From positions 1-62,291 of the forward strand of contig JAJRSW010000104.1 of NCBI GenBank assembly GCA_024278595.1: DNA of 62,291 bases, written 5' to 3'. Shown here piece after piece: positions 31,112 through 40,202 of the stretch (position 1 is the stretch's first letter; the number at the start of each line of letters is the position of its first letter). This DNA is from Fidelibacterota bacterium. Its GTDB lineage: Bacteria > Fidelibacterota > UBA8477 > JABMPR01. The notes beneath the pieces are model-generated. The model had not been told where the DNA came from. It did not search any database and saw nothing but the letters and a program-made list of their open reading frames with translations. The position numbers and the translations under genes were made by a program.

Positions 31112-31759
31112 ATGCCTCCCTCATCGAAAACCGTCCACGTTTATCAGGACACTACTCTTAAAGCCTCCCCCTCGGTAGACCAGACAACCGGTGCCTGGGA
31201 CGCTGGAAGCATTTCATTCTCATCAGGTGATCATGCTCTCAAAGCAAGGGCTGAGGACCAGGCTGGCAATTTTTCGAGCTATACGCAGAAAAATGTCCGG
31301 TTCGGGGATACCAATGTGCCGACCACTCCGGATTTGCTGGATGATTCCGGTGAAAGCTCCACTGACAATGTTACAAATGACGATACGCCAAGGATCAAAG
31401 GGGAACTCACTCTTCCAATCCCCTCTGGTGCTGCTGCCGTTGCTTCACAGTCAGTTTCTAAACTATGGTTAGAGCATTCTACTGACAATACAAACTGGAC
31501 GACATTGTTTAAGGAAGTCCCCGCTTTTGATGGGGTTAACAAATTTGACCACACATTCCAGATCGCTACGGCATTATCCGATGGTGATCATTATTTCACC
31601 GTCAGGTGGGAGGATGCTCTTTCTGGAGTGTCGGCTCGTTCAGCGAGTCTTCTTGTTACCGTGGATACCCAGGCTCCGGATGTGCCTTCCATCACCAGTG
31701 TTGCGGATGGACAGATATTCATCGGAACCTCAATTCCTGTTTCCGGATCAGCCACTTAA
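31112..31759 (+). CDS. Ig-like adhesin-type virion protein, abruptly ended
   Basis: 215 residues in Ig-like repeats: GDHALKARAEDQAGNFSS, then PTTPDLLDDSGESSTDNVTN as in large Bap-type surface adhesins, then a third domain, ending just inside a fourth at ITSVADGQIFIGTSIPVSGS. The stop comes only some 20 residues into that repeat, so it is either truncated or a deliberate short end, since the gene at 34172 ends with the same motif. No signal peptide. Probably a tail-surface adhesin taken from host-type repeats. Confidence 0.7.
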   Translation: MPPSSKTVHVYQDTTLKASPSVDQTTGAWDAGSISFSSGDHALKARAEDQAGNFSSYTQKNVRFGDTNVPTTPDLLDDSGESSTDNVTNDDTPRIKGELTLPIPSGAAAVASQSVSKLWLEHSTDNTNWTTLFKEVPAFDGVNKFDHTFQIATALSDGDHYFTVRWEDALSGVSARSASLLVTVDTQAPDVPSITSVADGQIFIGTSIPVSGSAT

Positions 31760-31789
31760 GGGTGACCCAAACCGTAACGGAAGTAACTC

Positions 31790-31817
31790 GGGGAGGGGAA
31801 GCGTCTCCTCCCCTTTT
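31790..31817 (+). terminator. Rho-independent terminator
   Basis: GGGGAGG pairs with CCTCCCC across eight bases, followed by TTTT. It separates the lysis/Ig genes from the tail fibre gene. Confidence 0.8.
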
Positions 31818-31837
31818 CATAATAGGGTGGAACTTGC

Positions 31838-33634
31838 ATGTCTTTTCAATCCATTGACCTTGGGACCCAGGGAACACAATCGGGAGATACAATCCGGAAC
31901 GCCTTTGATAAGGTGAATTCGAATTTTATAGATACTCAATCCCAGATTAACGGGAAAGCTGATGCTGGGCATGTGCATGATTCTCGATATTACACCCAGA
32001 GTCAAATTGATGCCGGTTTCCTTCCATTATCAGGTGGTATACTCAGTGGTCCCTTTAAAGTAAATGTTAGCGTTGGTGGAGATGGTGGCTGGGATGAAGG
32101 CATCATCATCGACAATATAGGGGCTGATGGGGAAGCAGCCTTGGCCTGGCGACAATCGGAGATGGGTTCCAACTACTGGATTGGAGGAGTTAACCAATCT
32201 CCAAACTGGAAACTTGCCTATGGGACCTCTTTCACCGATGGCCAGACAAAACTGGAACTCGCCACAGATGGGTCATTTCTAAAACTCTTAGGAAATCCGT
32301 TAGCGACTCAGCTCTGGGTATCCCAGAACTATTCACCCTCTCACAGTCACCCTTATCGATCTGATTCTTGGATTCCAACGAAGGTAGATATTGAATCCGT
32401 GTTGACGGGATCTATCTCATCACACTCTCACACATATCTTCCTCTTTGGGGTGGAACCCTGACGGGGTTGCTTAACTCCATTCCCGGAAATTCAATAGGA
32501 CTTTTCCAACACCAAGGGAAAAATTCATCAGGACAGACTACGAATATCATCAGTTTTGGTGGGGCACAGGCGCTTGGAATCTCTGGAGCAACAGATAGAT
32601 ATGAACATGGATTCCTAATAAACACTGGGGCTCTTCCTCGTAATTTCTTTATCAAAGCCACATCAGGTAAGGTCAATCTGGTCACGGATCAGCTCACACT
32701 GCAGGATTTGAATACTGACACATCAGGAGGATATTACCTCGTCCAGGCTGGGACATCAAAAATATATAGACGGGGGCAGGCTGATGTCCTAGCTGACATT
32801 GGCGGAGCTCCTGCTCACACCCACCCGTATCGCTCTGATACATGGGTTCCTTCTTGGAGCGATGTAACTGGGAAGCCGTCCACATTTACTCCTTCAGCTC
32901 ACACTCACCCAATCAGCGAGGTGACAAATCTTCAGACCTCCCTCAACGGGAAGTTGGGCTCCACTGCTCAAGCTGTGGATTCTGCTATGCTGGAGGGAAA
33001 GACATTGGCCGAGGTGGATACTCGCTATCGCTCAAGCACATGGGTCCCAGGATGGACTGATATCACAGGTAAGCCTTCGACCTTTACTCCATCAGCTCAT
33101 AGCCACACTTTGTCAGAGATCAGCAACTCTGAGACCGGCGGTGAAATCATTGTAGCAGACGGAACAGGTGGATTAATCGGTTCTGGAAAGCTGGCAGATG
33201 GATTATTCATGTTGGACGATCCGCTATCTGATATTTCAGATGTAACAATCTCAGCCATTGCTTCTGGCGAGATATTAAAGTGGAGTGGAACAGCCTGGAT
33301 CAATCAGACATTATCAGAAGCTGGGATTGCCCCAACTTCTCACACTCACAGCTACCTGCCTCTCGGCGGGGGGACTGTCTCAGGAGCCACGACATTCTCC
33401 AATGCGTCATTTGCCCTTTCTGGAATTGGACTTGGTTCAGGCGATGTCCTTGTACGAGATGGAAATTATGTCAAGAGAAGAACAGCAGCAAACATCCTAA
33501 AAGATGCTAAGGGTGTCCCTTCCTCTGATGGTTCAATCAAAGATTTGTCCTTCGATGCAAATAATGGAGAGCTTATTGTGACATACTCTGATGGAACTAA
33601 CTGGTCATCAGGTAAGATTTTCACCAAGGTTTGA
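31838..33634 (+). CDS. Large tail fibre protein with repeats
   Basis: 598 residues. Recurrent fibre motifs include FDKVNSNFIDTQSQINGKAD near the start, HSHTYLPLWGGTLTG and HTHSYLPLGGGTVSG, and three copies of the SDxWVPxWxDxTGKPSTFTPSAHxH unit between about 330 and 430. These His-rich turns are typical of trimeric phage fibres. The C-terminal 60 residues lie after a beta region and could be the receptor-binding tip. The position before the tape measure gene is unusual. Confidence 0.85.
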   Translation: MSFQSIDLGTQGTQSGDTIRNAFDKVNSNFIDTQSQINGKADAGHVHDSRYYTQSQIDAGFLPLSGGILSGPFKVNVSVGGDGGWDEGIIIDNIGADGEAALAWRQSEMGSNYWIGGVNQSPNWKLAYGTSFTDGQTKLELATDGSFLKLLGNPLATQLWVSQNYSPSHSHPYRSDSWIPTKVDIESVLTGSISSHSHTYLPLWGGTLTGLLNSIPGNSIGLFQHQGKNSSGQTTNIISFGGAQALGISGATDRYEHGFLINTGALPRNFFIKATSGKVNLVTDQLTLQDLNTDTSGGYYLVQAGTSKIYRRGQADVLADIGGAPAHTHPYRSDTWVPSWSDVTGKPSTFTPSAHTHPISEVTNLQTSLNGKLGSTAQAVDSAMLEGKTLAEVDTRYRSSTWVPGWTDITGKPSTFTPSAHSHTLSEISNSETGGEIIVADGTGGLIGSGKLADGLFMLDDPLSDISDVTISAIASGEILKWSGTAWINQTLSEAGIAPTSHTHSYLPLGGGTVSGATTFSNASFALSGIGLGSGDVLVRDGNYVKRRTAANILKDAKGVPSSDGSIKDLSFDANNGELIVTYSDGTNWSSGKIFTKV

Positions 33635-33939
33635 TGACCATGAGCGATACTTACAGAGTAAATCTATATCTCCAGCTCGGAATCAACCCTGATCCTGAAA
33701 CAGATACACTTCTGGGAACAGACCTATCATTTCCTTCGCTCCAATACGATATCATCATTGCTTCCCTTCCTGAAGGCAGACACACGATTTATTCTGTGGC
33801 TTACGATTTAGCAGGTAATCAATCGAATATCGATGACAAGGACATCGGCAGCCTTCCAAATCCCATGAAAGTGTCTGGATTGGTTGACTGGCAACTGGGA
33901 GAATTGCACCAGATGCAGATAGGGGTATTTAGCTCGTGA
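33634..33939 (+). CDS. Small Ig-like virion protein A, tandem duplicate
   Basis: About 101 residues from the ATG at 33634; alternative starts nearby. It has a single beta-sandwich motif, LGINPDPETDTLLGTDL, then EGRHTIYSVAYDLAGNQS. The next gene repeats this plan (SPDPLTDTLVDSVQ, then IGTHSIYSVWTDRIGNVS), so the two are paralogs from tandem duplication. The Gly-Arg/Thr-His-x-IYSV block is like Ig-like adhesin repeats. Probably virion surface proteins. Confidence 0.6.
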   Translation: MTMSDTYRVNLYLQLGINPDPETDTLLGTDLSFPSLQYDIIIASLPEGRHTIYSVAYDLAGNQSNIDDKDIGSLPNPMKVSGLVDWQLGELHQMQIGVFSS

Positions 33940-34172
33940 AAAACCCTTACGAAATTCTTACTCTTAATATCTACGAGATGGTTGGGGCATCACCGGATCC
34001 ATTAACAGACACATTGGTCGATTCAGTTCAGATTCTTCCACATCAATCCACATCCTGGGATATGGGAACTGAAATATTTCCCATAGGAACCCATAGTATC
34101 TATTCAGTCTGGACAGATCGGATTGGGAATGTCAGTGATCCCTCACAAGTGATCAGTTTCGAGGTGCAATAA
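33936..34172 (+). CDS. Small Ig-like virion protein B, tandem duplicate
   Basis: 78 residues with a GTGA overlap to its paralog; see the gene before. It is shorter because the C-terminal 20 residues of the paralog are missing. The stop overlaps the next start by one base. Confidence 0.6.
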   Translation: MKNPYEILTLNIYEMVGASPDPLTDTLVDSVQILPHQSTSWDMGTEIFPIGTHSIYSVWTDRIGNVSDPSQVISFEVQ

Positions 34173-34984
34173 TGGCTCGGCAAATCGTAAAGACACAGTC
34201 TGAAATTCTCTGGAGCTTTGATAACCACGAGATCATTTACAAAGAAGGCGTGGTCGAGCTCTCCTTCATCATGAAGAATCCCAGGGGATACAAAGCTAGT
34301 CTAGCCAGCTTCCAGTTCTATAATGACTATGCTTCAGAGTGGGTACCGGCATCGCTGGATGCAGTCCAATACGTTTCATTGGGTGGATTCCCTCTTTCTG
34401 GAAAGTTTGAGAAGGTCATTATCCGGTGGGACTGCGCCTCTGACCTTAGAATCATGAAAGCTTTTCAAAATGTCCGATTCGCAGTTGCCTTTAACGATCG
34501 TGAGGAGCTGGTTGGGACGGAAACCGAACTAAGAGAATACACTATTCCCGAAGTTGATTTCACAATCCAAGATGAACCAAGAGTCATCCGACCGCACTCC
34601 AATGACCCATATTTGATCTTCGAGTTTCTGAATCCGAAATCAATCCGTGATGCTCTTCTTCATTTCAAGCTTGAGGTTGATACCGTTGATACGTTCGATT
34701 CACAGAACCTGGTTTCATTCAGCTCATTTGATGATCAAACAGGCTGGCAGTACGTCCTTAATGGTGCCTGGACAGCCTTGCCCTCAGAAGGACTATCAGG
34801 CTTGCAGTTCTGGAAGTTCAAGTTCGAAGATGCGTCCCTAACAGCTCTCACGGGAGGGGACTACTATTTCAGGATCACACCGGTCCTTTCGCAAATCCAA
34901 GTTCACATTTCATCGATAGCAGATGGACAAGTTTTTCAAACCACGACTATTCCAGTGAATGGTTCCGTGGTAATTCTGGATTAA
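34172..34984 (+). CDS. Unknown virion protein with a C-terminal Ig-like stub
   Basis: 270 residues. The body is beta-rich (YKEGVVELSFIMKNPRGYKA, FRITPVLSQIQVHIS). It ends in SSIADGQVFQTTTIPVNGS plus four residues, matching the end of the protein at 31112. No catalytic motif. Probably a fibre-associated or chaperone-like tail protein. Confidence 0.6.
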   Translation: MARQIVKTQSEILWSFDNHEIIYKEGVVELSFIMKNPRGYKASLASFQFYNDYASEWVPASLDAVQYVSLGGFPLSGKFEKVIIRWDCASDLRIMKAFQNVRFAVAFNDREELVGTETELREYTIPEVDFTIQDEPRVIRPHSNDPYLIFEFLNPKSIRDALLHFKLEVDTVDTFDSQNLVSFSSFDDQTGWQYVLNGAWTALPSEGLSGLQFWKFKFEDASLTALTGGDYYFRITPVLSQIQVHISSIADGQVFQTTTIPVNGSVVILD

Positions 34985-35000
34985 TACAGGAGGTAGATAC

Positions 35001-35372
35001 ATGGACAAATCCGATTTCAACGAAGTGAAGGAATACAACCTGCAGGGTGTACCCGTGTGGCAGCATGAGCTTACAATCGGCCAAGATATCAAACTCGCCG
35101 AACTGGTCTCAAAACTTGGGGATGTTGACTGGAAGAATCTGAAAGCCGTTCTCTCAGCATTGCAGAAAGATGCCCTCTTGGGTGATTTTCTGGAAGTGAT
35201 TCTGGAAGGCGAAGTCTCAAAGATTGATCCACTCAAAATAACCAACTCTCAAGTCTCGGAGGTGGCTCAGGATTTTTTCGAATTAAACGGCACAGGGATC
35301 GAGAGCTTCAAGAGTTTATTCAATCGAGTGGTATCGATACCGGAGGTTCCGGAGGAGCGGACAGAGAGCTAA
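35001..35372 (+). CDS. Tail assembly chaperone, short form (gpG-like)
   Basis: 123 residues with a helical C-terminal part (KLAELVSKLGDVDWKNLKAV). Position before the tape measure gene and the frameshift layout identify it as the gpG-type chaperone. The message contains TTTTTTC at 35273-35279, in frame, from which a -1 slip enters an open second frame. AGGAGGT precedes the start. Confidence 0.78.
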   Translation: MDKSDFNEVKEYNLQGVPVWQHELTIGQDIKLAELVSKLGDVDWKNLKAVLSALQKDALLGDFLEVILEGEVSKIDPLKITNSQVSEVAQDFFELNGTGIESFKSLFNRVVSIPEVPEERTES

Positions 35373-35548
35373 ATGATTTTTTGAGCGAGCTTGGTGAAGA
35401 ACCGGATGAGGTTGAGACTCTCCAAAACCTGGTCTATTCCCATGCTGAAGGTGATCCGATAAAGGGCAGACAGATGATGAAATTAATGACTACTCTGGAA
35501 TTACTGAAATGGAATGAGATAGCCGGAAGGTTCAATAATGGCTCTTGA
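35001..35548 (+). CDS. Tail assembly chaperone, frameshifted long form (gpGT-like)
   Basis: A -1 frameshift at TTTTTTC (35273-35279) would join the first 93 residues to a -1 frame that stays open to the TGA at 35546-35548: RIKRHRDRELQEFIQSSGID, later GGADRELNDFLSELGEEPDE and MMKLMTTLELLKWNEIAGRF. The second frame has no good start codon of its own, which supports frameshifting as in lambda. It overlaps the tape measure start by 11 bases. Confidence 0.75.
35273..35279 (+). other. Slippery heptamer for -1 frameshifting
   Basis: TTTTTTC, positioned as X-XXY-YYZ in the gpG frame (GAT TTT TTC). Both frames are open on the required sides. A downstream stimulatory structure was not worked out. Confidence 0.65.
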
Positions 35549-38123
35549 TAATACTCTCGTCCTGCGAATCATCACTGACATCGAGGACATGGCCAACGAC
35601 CTCAAGCGACTTGGTGTTCGTGTTGATCAATTCACTACCAAGGCTGAAAAACAGGTCGATTCTCTGGGGACAAAATTTGCCAAGTTTGGATTAGCTATTC
35701 AGGGTGCCAAAGAAATGGTCATGGTAGCGACACGAACTGTGGAACAGTTCATCAACCCTGCAGCGAGACTCCAGGAAGCTATGCTTGGAGTCCAGAAAAC
35801 TACTGGGCTTACCAATTCTGAGCTTAAAACCCTTGAAGGCCGTCTAGTCACATTATCTATTGCCACAGGGCAACCGGCTGAGGATTTGGCTTTAATTGCT
35901 GAGAAAGCTGGTCAGCTCGGAATTAAAGGGGTAGATAACCTTAACGCTTTTACCCAGACAGTCTCCAAAATGGTCAAGACAACAGACCTTTCAGTCGAAG
36001 AATCTGCTTCCAGGATGGCCCAGCTTGCAAACGTATATCGGCAACCCATTTCCCAAGTTGAACGCATTGGAGACGTGATCAATGAACTCTCAAATAACAC
36101 ATCCGCAAGTGCTCGGGATATTGTTGAGGGCGTTCGTCGAATTGGTCGTTCCGGTGAGGAGTTAGGTTTTTCCTTCTCAGACATGGCAGGGATATCTGCT
36201 ACCCTGAAAGAGATGGGTATCGATGCTGAACGGGGCGGAACCGCTGTCCGTAATGTTATGATCCGTCTGCAGACCCAATCCGACCGTATTGCCAAAACTA
36301 TGGGTATTAGCTCTAGGGAATGGAAATCCATGGTGTCTGAGGATGGGAGAAAAGCACTCCTGGCCTATCTGGAAGCACTTTCCCAAATGGACCAAGTGGC
36401 CAAGTCTGAGGCAATTTCAAAAACTTTCGGCCAAGAAGGCTTTCTAGCAGTCAATTCTCTCGCTGGCTCTGTTAGCATGCTTACAAAAAACATGGCAATG
36501 GCCAATGAGCAGTTTCGTACTGGTGGCTCCCTGAATGCTGAATTTAACAACATGATGCAGGGTATGACTGCCCAGGCTTCTCGATTCGGACAGGGTGTAA
36601 AAGCCATCCTGATCGGTTGGGGTAACGAGGCACTTCCTTACCTCACACAAGCGTTCAAGTGGCTGGCAGATAACGTTCATCGCTCGGGTGAAGCAATCCT
36701 ATGGGCCTGGAATATCCTCCGGCCATTTGCTTACGCTGTTGCCTCATATCTGGTGATCGAAAAGTCCTGGATTGCTTTTCAGAAGCTCCGTGTTCTTTGG
36801 ACACAGCGAGCTACAATTGCTCAAAAGGGCTTGAATTTTGCCATGAAGATGAACCCTATCGGACTCATTGTAAGTGCCATTGCGTTAGCGGTTGGTGCTT
36901 TTCAGTCCTTCGGCGGGAACATGGGGAAGCTCAAGGCAATATTCGTGGCTTTATGGGCGACAATCAAAGATTTTGGGCATAACTTTACCTCTATTTTTAA
37001 CATCATGTGGGTCTCATCCACTTCTGTATTCCGAGGGATTTATTATGTGATCAGGGAGTTTGCTACACGTTTCACCGAGATTTTTGGCAGTATTGGTGAC
37101 ATTGCAGCTGGTTTCTGGAAGATCATTACTGGAGACTTTGAAGAAGGGTGGGCCAAGATGAAATCTGGAGCCAGGAACCTTGCATCTTCGTTGGGAGATG
37201 GATTCAAAGAAGGTCTCGGACAGCTTGGTGAGGATTATGTCGAAGCGGTTAACCAGCTTGATTTTTCTGAGTCTGGGAAAGCCTGGCATGATGTAGGATT
37301 CATGTCCTGGTTTAAAGTGAAGGAGGGCATCGAAGAAGCAGCAGAAGTCAATCCACCCAATATCGAGCTTCCCGACCTTACAGATGATACCGGTGAAGGG
37401 AATATGCCAGAACCTGAGTTTGGTCCTTGGGGTAAGAAGCTGGATGAATTCGGAATCAATGTTCAGAGTTTCTCAGCTTCTGCAAGAGATGCATTTATGT
37501 CAATTGGTTCAAGTGCAATGTCAATGGGGAAAATGATCCAGGGAGCTCTCAACCAGGCATCAAAATACTTCTTGGAGTATATTTGGAAGAACTACATCGC
37601 CGAAAAATTTATCAGACAGAAAGAGCAGGTTGAAGATGCTGCAGCAACGGCTACTACGGTTGCGAACTCCGCTACCAGAACCACAGCAAAAACCGTCGAA
37701 GCTGGTACAGGTTTTCTGGCATCGGTATCGTCTATTCCCTTCCCTTTGAATATCGCTCTTATGATTGGAGGGATCGCACTGCTTTTCAAAATGATCTCGG
37801 GGATTAAGGGAAAGGCGAAAAAAATTCCGGCAATGGCCACAGGCGGTGCGACTTACGGACCCCAACTCGTGCTTGCCGGTGAAGGTTCCGACCCTGTTGA
37901 ACTGTTTGCACCACAGAAGGATTTCCTCACGTATGCCCGTGAAACCTTAACACCCAAAATACTGGGGCAAAGCAAGGCGAATACAGCGCAACCAACCCTT
38001 ATGGAAGGGGTAAAGGAACGATTAGATAAGCTAATTGGTTTGGTCTCTGTAGAGTCCAAAACGGTAGTCCGAGGTAGAGATATACATCTCATCCAAAACA
38101 GAATGCAGCGAGGACGTCTGTGA
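35538..38123 (+). CDS. Tail tape measure protein (TP901 type)
   Basis: 861 residues. The conserved TP901 core runs from about 75 to 250: LQEAMLGVQKTTGLTNSELK, EDLALIAEKAGQLGIKGVDN, NELSNNTSASARDIVEGVRR and GTAVRNVMIRLQ. Several hydrophobic segments lie in the middle (IGLIVSAIALAVGAFQSF and SSIPFPLNIALMIGGIALLF), as usual for proteins that enter the host membrane. The C-terminal part ends in a charged tail. Its length sets tail length in siphoviruses. Confidence 0.92.
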   Translation: MALDNTLVLRIITDIEDMANDLKRLGVRVDQFTTKAEKQVDSLGTKFAKFGLAIQGAKEMVMVATRTVEQFINPAARLQEAMLGVQKTTGLTNSELKTLEGRLVTLSIATGQPAEDLALIAEKAGQLGIKGVDNLNAFTQTVSKMVKTTDLSVEESASRMAQLANVYRQPISQVERIGDVINELSNNTSASARDIVEGVRRIGRSGEELGFSFSDMAGISATLKEMGIDAERGGTAVRNVMIRLQTQSDRIAKTMGISSREWKSMVSEDGRKALLAYLEALSQMDQVAKSEAISKTFGQEGFLAVNSLAGSVSMLTKNMAMANEQFRTGGSLNAEFNNMMQGMTAQASRFGQGVKAILIGWGNEALPYLTQAFKWLADNVHRSGEAILWAWNILRPFAYAVASYLVIEKSWIAFQKLRVLWTQRATIAQKGLNFAMKMNPIGLIVSAIALAVGAFQSFGGNMGKLKAIFVALWATIKDFGHNFTSIFNIMWVSSTSVFRGIYYVIREFATRFTEIFGSIGDIAAGFWKIITGDFEEGWAKMKSGARNLASSLGDGFKEGLGQLGEDYVEAVNQLDFSESGKAWHDVGFMSWFKVKEGIEEAAEVNPPNIELPDLTDDTGEGNMPEPEFGPWGKKLDEFGINVQSFSASARDAFMSIGSSAMSMGKMIQGALNQASKYFLEYIWKNYIAEKFIRQKEQVEDAAATATTVANSATRTTAKTVEAGTGFLASVSSIPFPLNIALMIGGIALLFKMISGIKGKAKKIPAMATGGATYGPQLVLAGEGSDPVELFAPQKDFLTYARETLTPKILGQSKANTAQPTLMEGVKERLDKLIGLVSVESKTVVRGRDIHLIQNRMQRGRL

Positions 38124-39748
38124 GCTTACAGGTGATCATAAATGGAACAGACCGAACCCGATTTATTCAGAAGGAAGGATTCCCAGATGCTTTCGAGGAA
38201 TCCCTAAAAGGTGAAGGACACAATGAGTACCAGGTGAAAGAATTTGATTTGCCACTTCGGACTCATGGGTGGTCTGTTTCAGAGGATCATGAAGTCATTA
38301 TCCGGATCCGTGAAACCGGTGAGCAACTGCTAAAGGGGCGTGTGGATTCAATTGACAACGCTCTTTCTGATGTGATCACAGCAACCATCTACCCAGAAGC
38401 AATTGTGCTGAAAGACACCAAGGTTGGCTTAAAGAAGAACTTGAATGACTCTTCCTGGTCTGAAGGTGACCCTGAAAATGAAGATGATGATATCGTTCAA
38501 GACTTCAAAACAGACGGCATTGAGGATGTACGAACCGTCCTTTCAAAAGTTCTGCAGGACGTTAACCGGCAAAAAGGTACATCATTCTGGATCGATACTG
38601 AGAGTTGTCCTGATCCTCCCAGTGAACACTCCTCAAGAAACCGCTTCATTGGTTCTGAACTCATGGCCGTGGAGAAGGAGGGCATCATTGGGATGCTTCT
38701 GGATGTGCTGACAGGTGGTTTCGGAGATAATTTTGATGATTCGGTATATTTCCGATATAACGGTGAGAATCTGTTCCTGGTGCACCACGATGGCGGTTTC
38801 CACCGCAGGAAAATCCTAAGCGAAGGACAGTGGGTTAACGTCTCCTTTTCCAAGACATGGAAAATACTCGGCACTGAGTTTGGTTTCAACTTCGGCAGGA
38901 TAAAGGTTCCCTCTGAAGATGTCTACATCCCTGTTCCTTCAATGATATCACGTTATTACCTGTGCCAGGGTGGAGGTCTCGATCTTCAGCAAGAATCTAC
39001 ATATTTCCCTGTATGGCCGTTTAACCAGTCCAAGCCAAGTGAGGCATTCATGGGGCCGGAACTTGAGGATGTAAATTCTGAGAACCTATGGAATGTGGAT
39101 CGCAGAGCTGAATCATACTGCGACGAAAATGCGCTCTATGGTCCGCTTGTTCAGATGGCAATGGATACAGATTCCCGAAATACATACATGCGTTTGGAGG
39201 CTCGTCGCCAGAACCGCCTGCGCAGGACCGCATTTATCCTGGTCTTTGAAACAGCTTTCGACTTCAACTACGCAGCTCACTATAGAAACTCATCTGCCAT
39301 GGATGTTATCAAGGATTTGGCAACGGTTACGGATCGTTGGCTTTTTGTTGACGGTGATTCTAGGCTTTGGTTTTTGCCTAGAGGCTCTGGTGTTAGCACT
39401 GTGGATATTCCCCGCAAACAAATCCTGTCTTTGAAAAAGAAGACAACCAAGATCGATGACTTGAACTTCGAACTGAACCGCTATGAGGAAGATGGCGATG
39501 GTCGAGTTAATAGTCACGGCTTAAAGCTCCGGAAGAACGAGTTCGAGGGTATCAAACGTATTCTAAAGGACCGTTATGAGGACAAGACAGTCGTCTCATA
39601 CGAACTGGAGGTATTAAACCCGTCCAGCGACATACAGTTGATGCGGGAATTATCAATTGATGGAAATGAGGGATACGGAACTATCATAGAACGTGGGAAA
39701 GGCTTCCTCGAGGACATTGTGACGATAAGGACTGAAAAATATGTATAG
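38120..39748 (+). CDS. Distal tail/baseplate protein
   Basis: 542 residues, GTG start four bases before the tape measure stop. Beta-rich N-terminal part (LQVIINGTDRTRFIQKEGF, then EVIIRIRETGEQLLKGRVDS) resembling tail-tip hub proteins, followed by a large middle region and ILSLKKKTTKIDDLNFELNR. Position after the tape measure matches distal tail or tail-associated proteins. No enzyme motif seen. Confidence 0.65.
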   Translation: MSLQVIINGTDRTRFIQKEGFPDAFEESLKGEGHNEYQVKEFDLPLRTHGWSVSEDHEVIIRIRETGEQLLKGRVDSIDNALSDVITATIYPEAIVLKDTKVGLKKNLNDSSWSEGDPENEDDDIVQDFKTDGIEDVRTVLSKVLQDVNRQKGTSFWIDTESCPDPPSEHSSRNRFIGSELMAVEKEGIIGMLLDVLTGGFGDNFDDSVYFRYNGENLFLVHHDGGFHRRKILSEGQWVNVSFSKTWKILGTEFGFNFGRIKVPSEDVYIPVPSMISRYYLCQGGGLDLQQESTYFPVWPFNQSKPSEAFMGPELEDVNSENLWNVDRRAESYCDENALYGPLVQMAMDTDSRNTYMRLEARRQNRLRRTAFILVFETAFDFNYAAHYRNSSAMDVIKDLATVTDRWLFVDGDSRLWFLPRGSGVSTVDIPRKQILSLKKKTTKIDDLNFELNRYEEDGDGRVNSHGLKLRKNEFEGIKRILKDRYEDKTVVSYELEVLNPSSDIQLMRELSIDGNEGYGTIIERGKGFLEDIVTIRTEKYV

Positions 39749-40190
39749 AGGTTCTGGCCCACCTTCATTTCGATGGAATAGACAGGTTTGGCAACTCCCC
39801 AGAGTGTTGCGTGACGAGCGTAAAGAGGAATACAAACCCTTGTCAAAGATTTATGAGAACATCGATGAAGAGCTGATCCCTGGAGAACCCCGGTTCCGGT
39901 TCCAGGGTGAGTATAAGTTTGCACCTATGGAATCATCTCTGGTGGATGTCCTCATCACCATCTACAACAGAGGTGGAACCATTCGCTGGATCCCACACTC
40001 TGACTTTCCCGTAGTGGCGTATGATGTAATCCTTGAGAATGTCTCACCTGAACCGAAAGATGGTCTCAGCATGCTGGATAAGGTGGAACTCAAAGTAAAA
40101 TCGAAAAAGCCGGTCAAAAAGATTCCGACCGTTGACAATATGCTGGGCTGTGTCCTGCTAAACAGAATCTGCGTGATCAATAATACTTAA
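39741..40190 (+). CDS. Unknown 149-residue tail protein
   Basis: Overlaps the end of the previous gene by eight bases. Basic N-terminus (RWNRQVWQLPRVLRDER) and a beta-rich body (FRFQGEYKFAPMESSLVDVL). Probably part of the tail tip; no family recognised. Confidence 0.55.
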   Translation: MYRGSGPPSFRWNRQVWQLPRVLRDERKEEYKPLSKIYENIDEELIPGEPRFRFQGEYKFAPMESSLVDVLITIYNRGGTIRWIPHSDFPVVAYDVILENVSPEPKDGLSMLDKVELKVKSKKPVKKIPTVDNMLGCVLLNRICVINNT

Positions 40191-40202
40191 GTGAGGTGAA
40201 TA

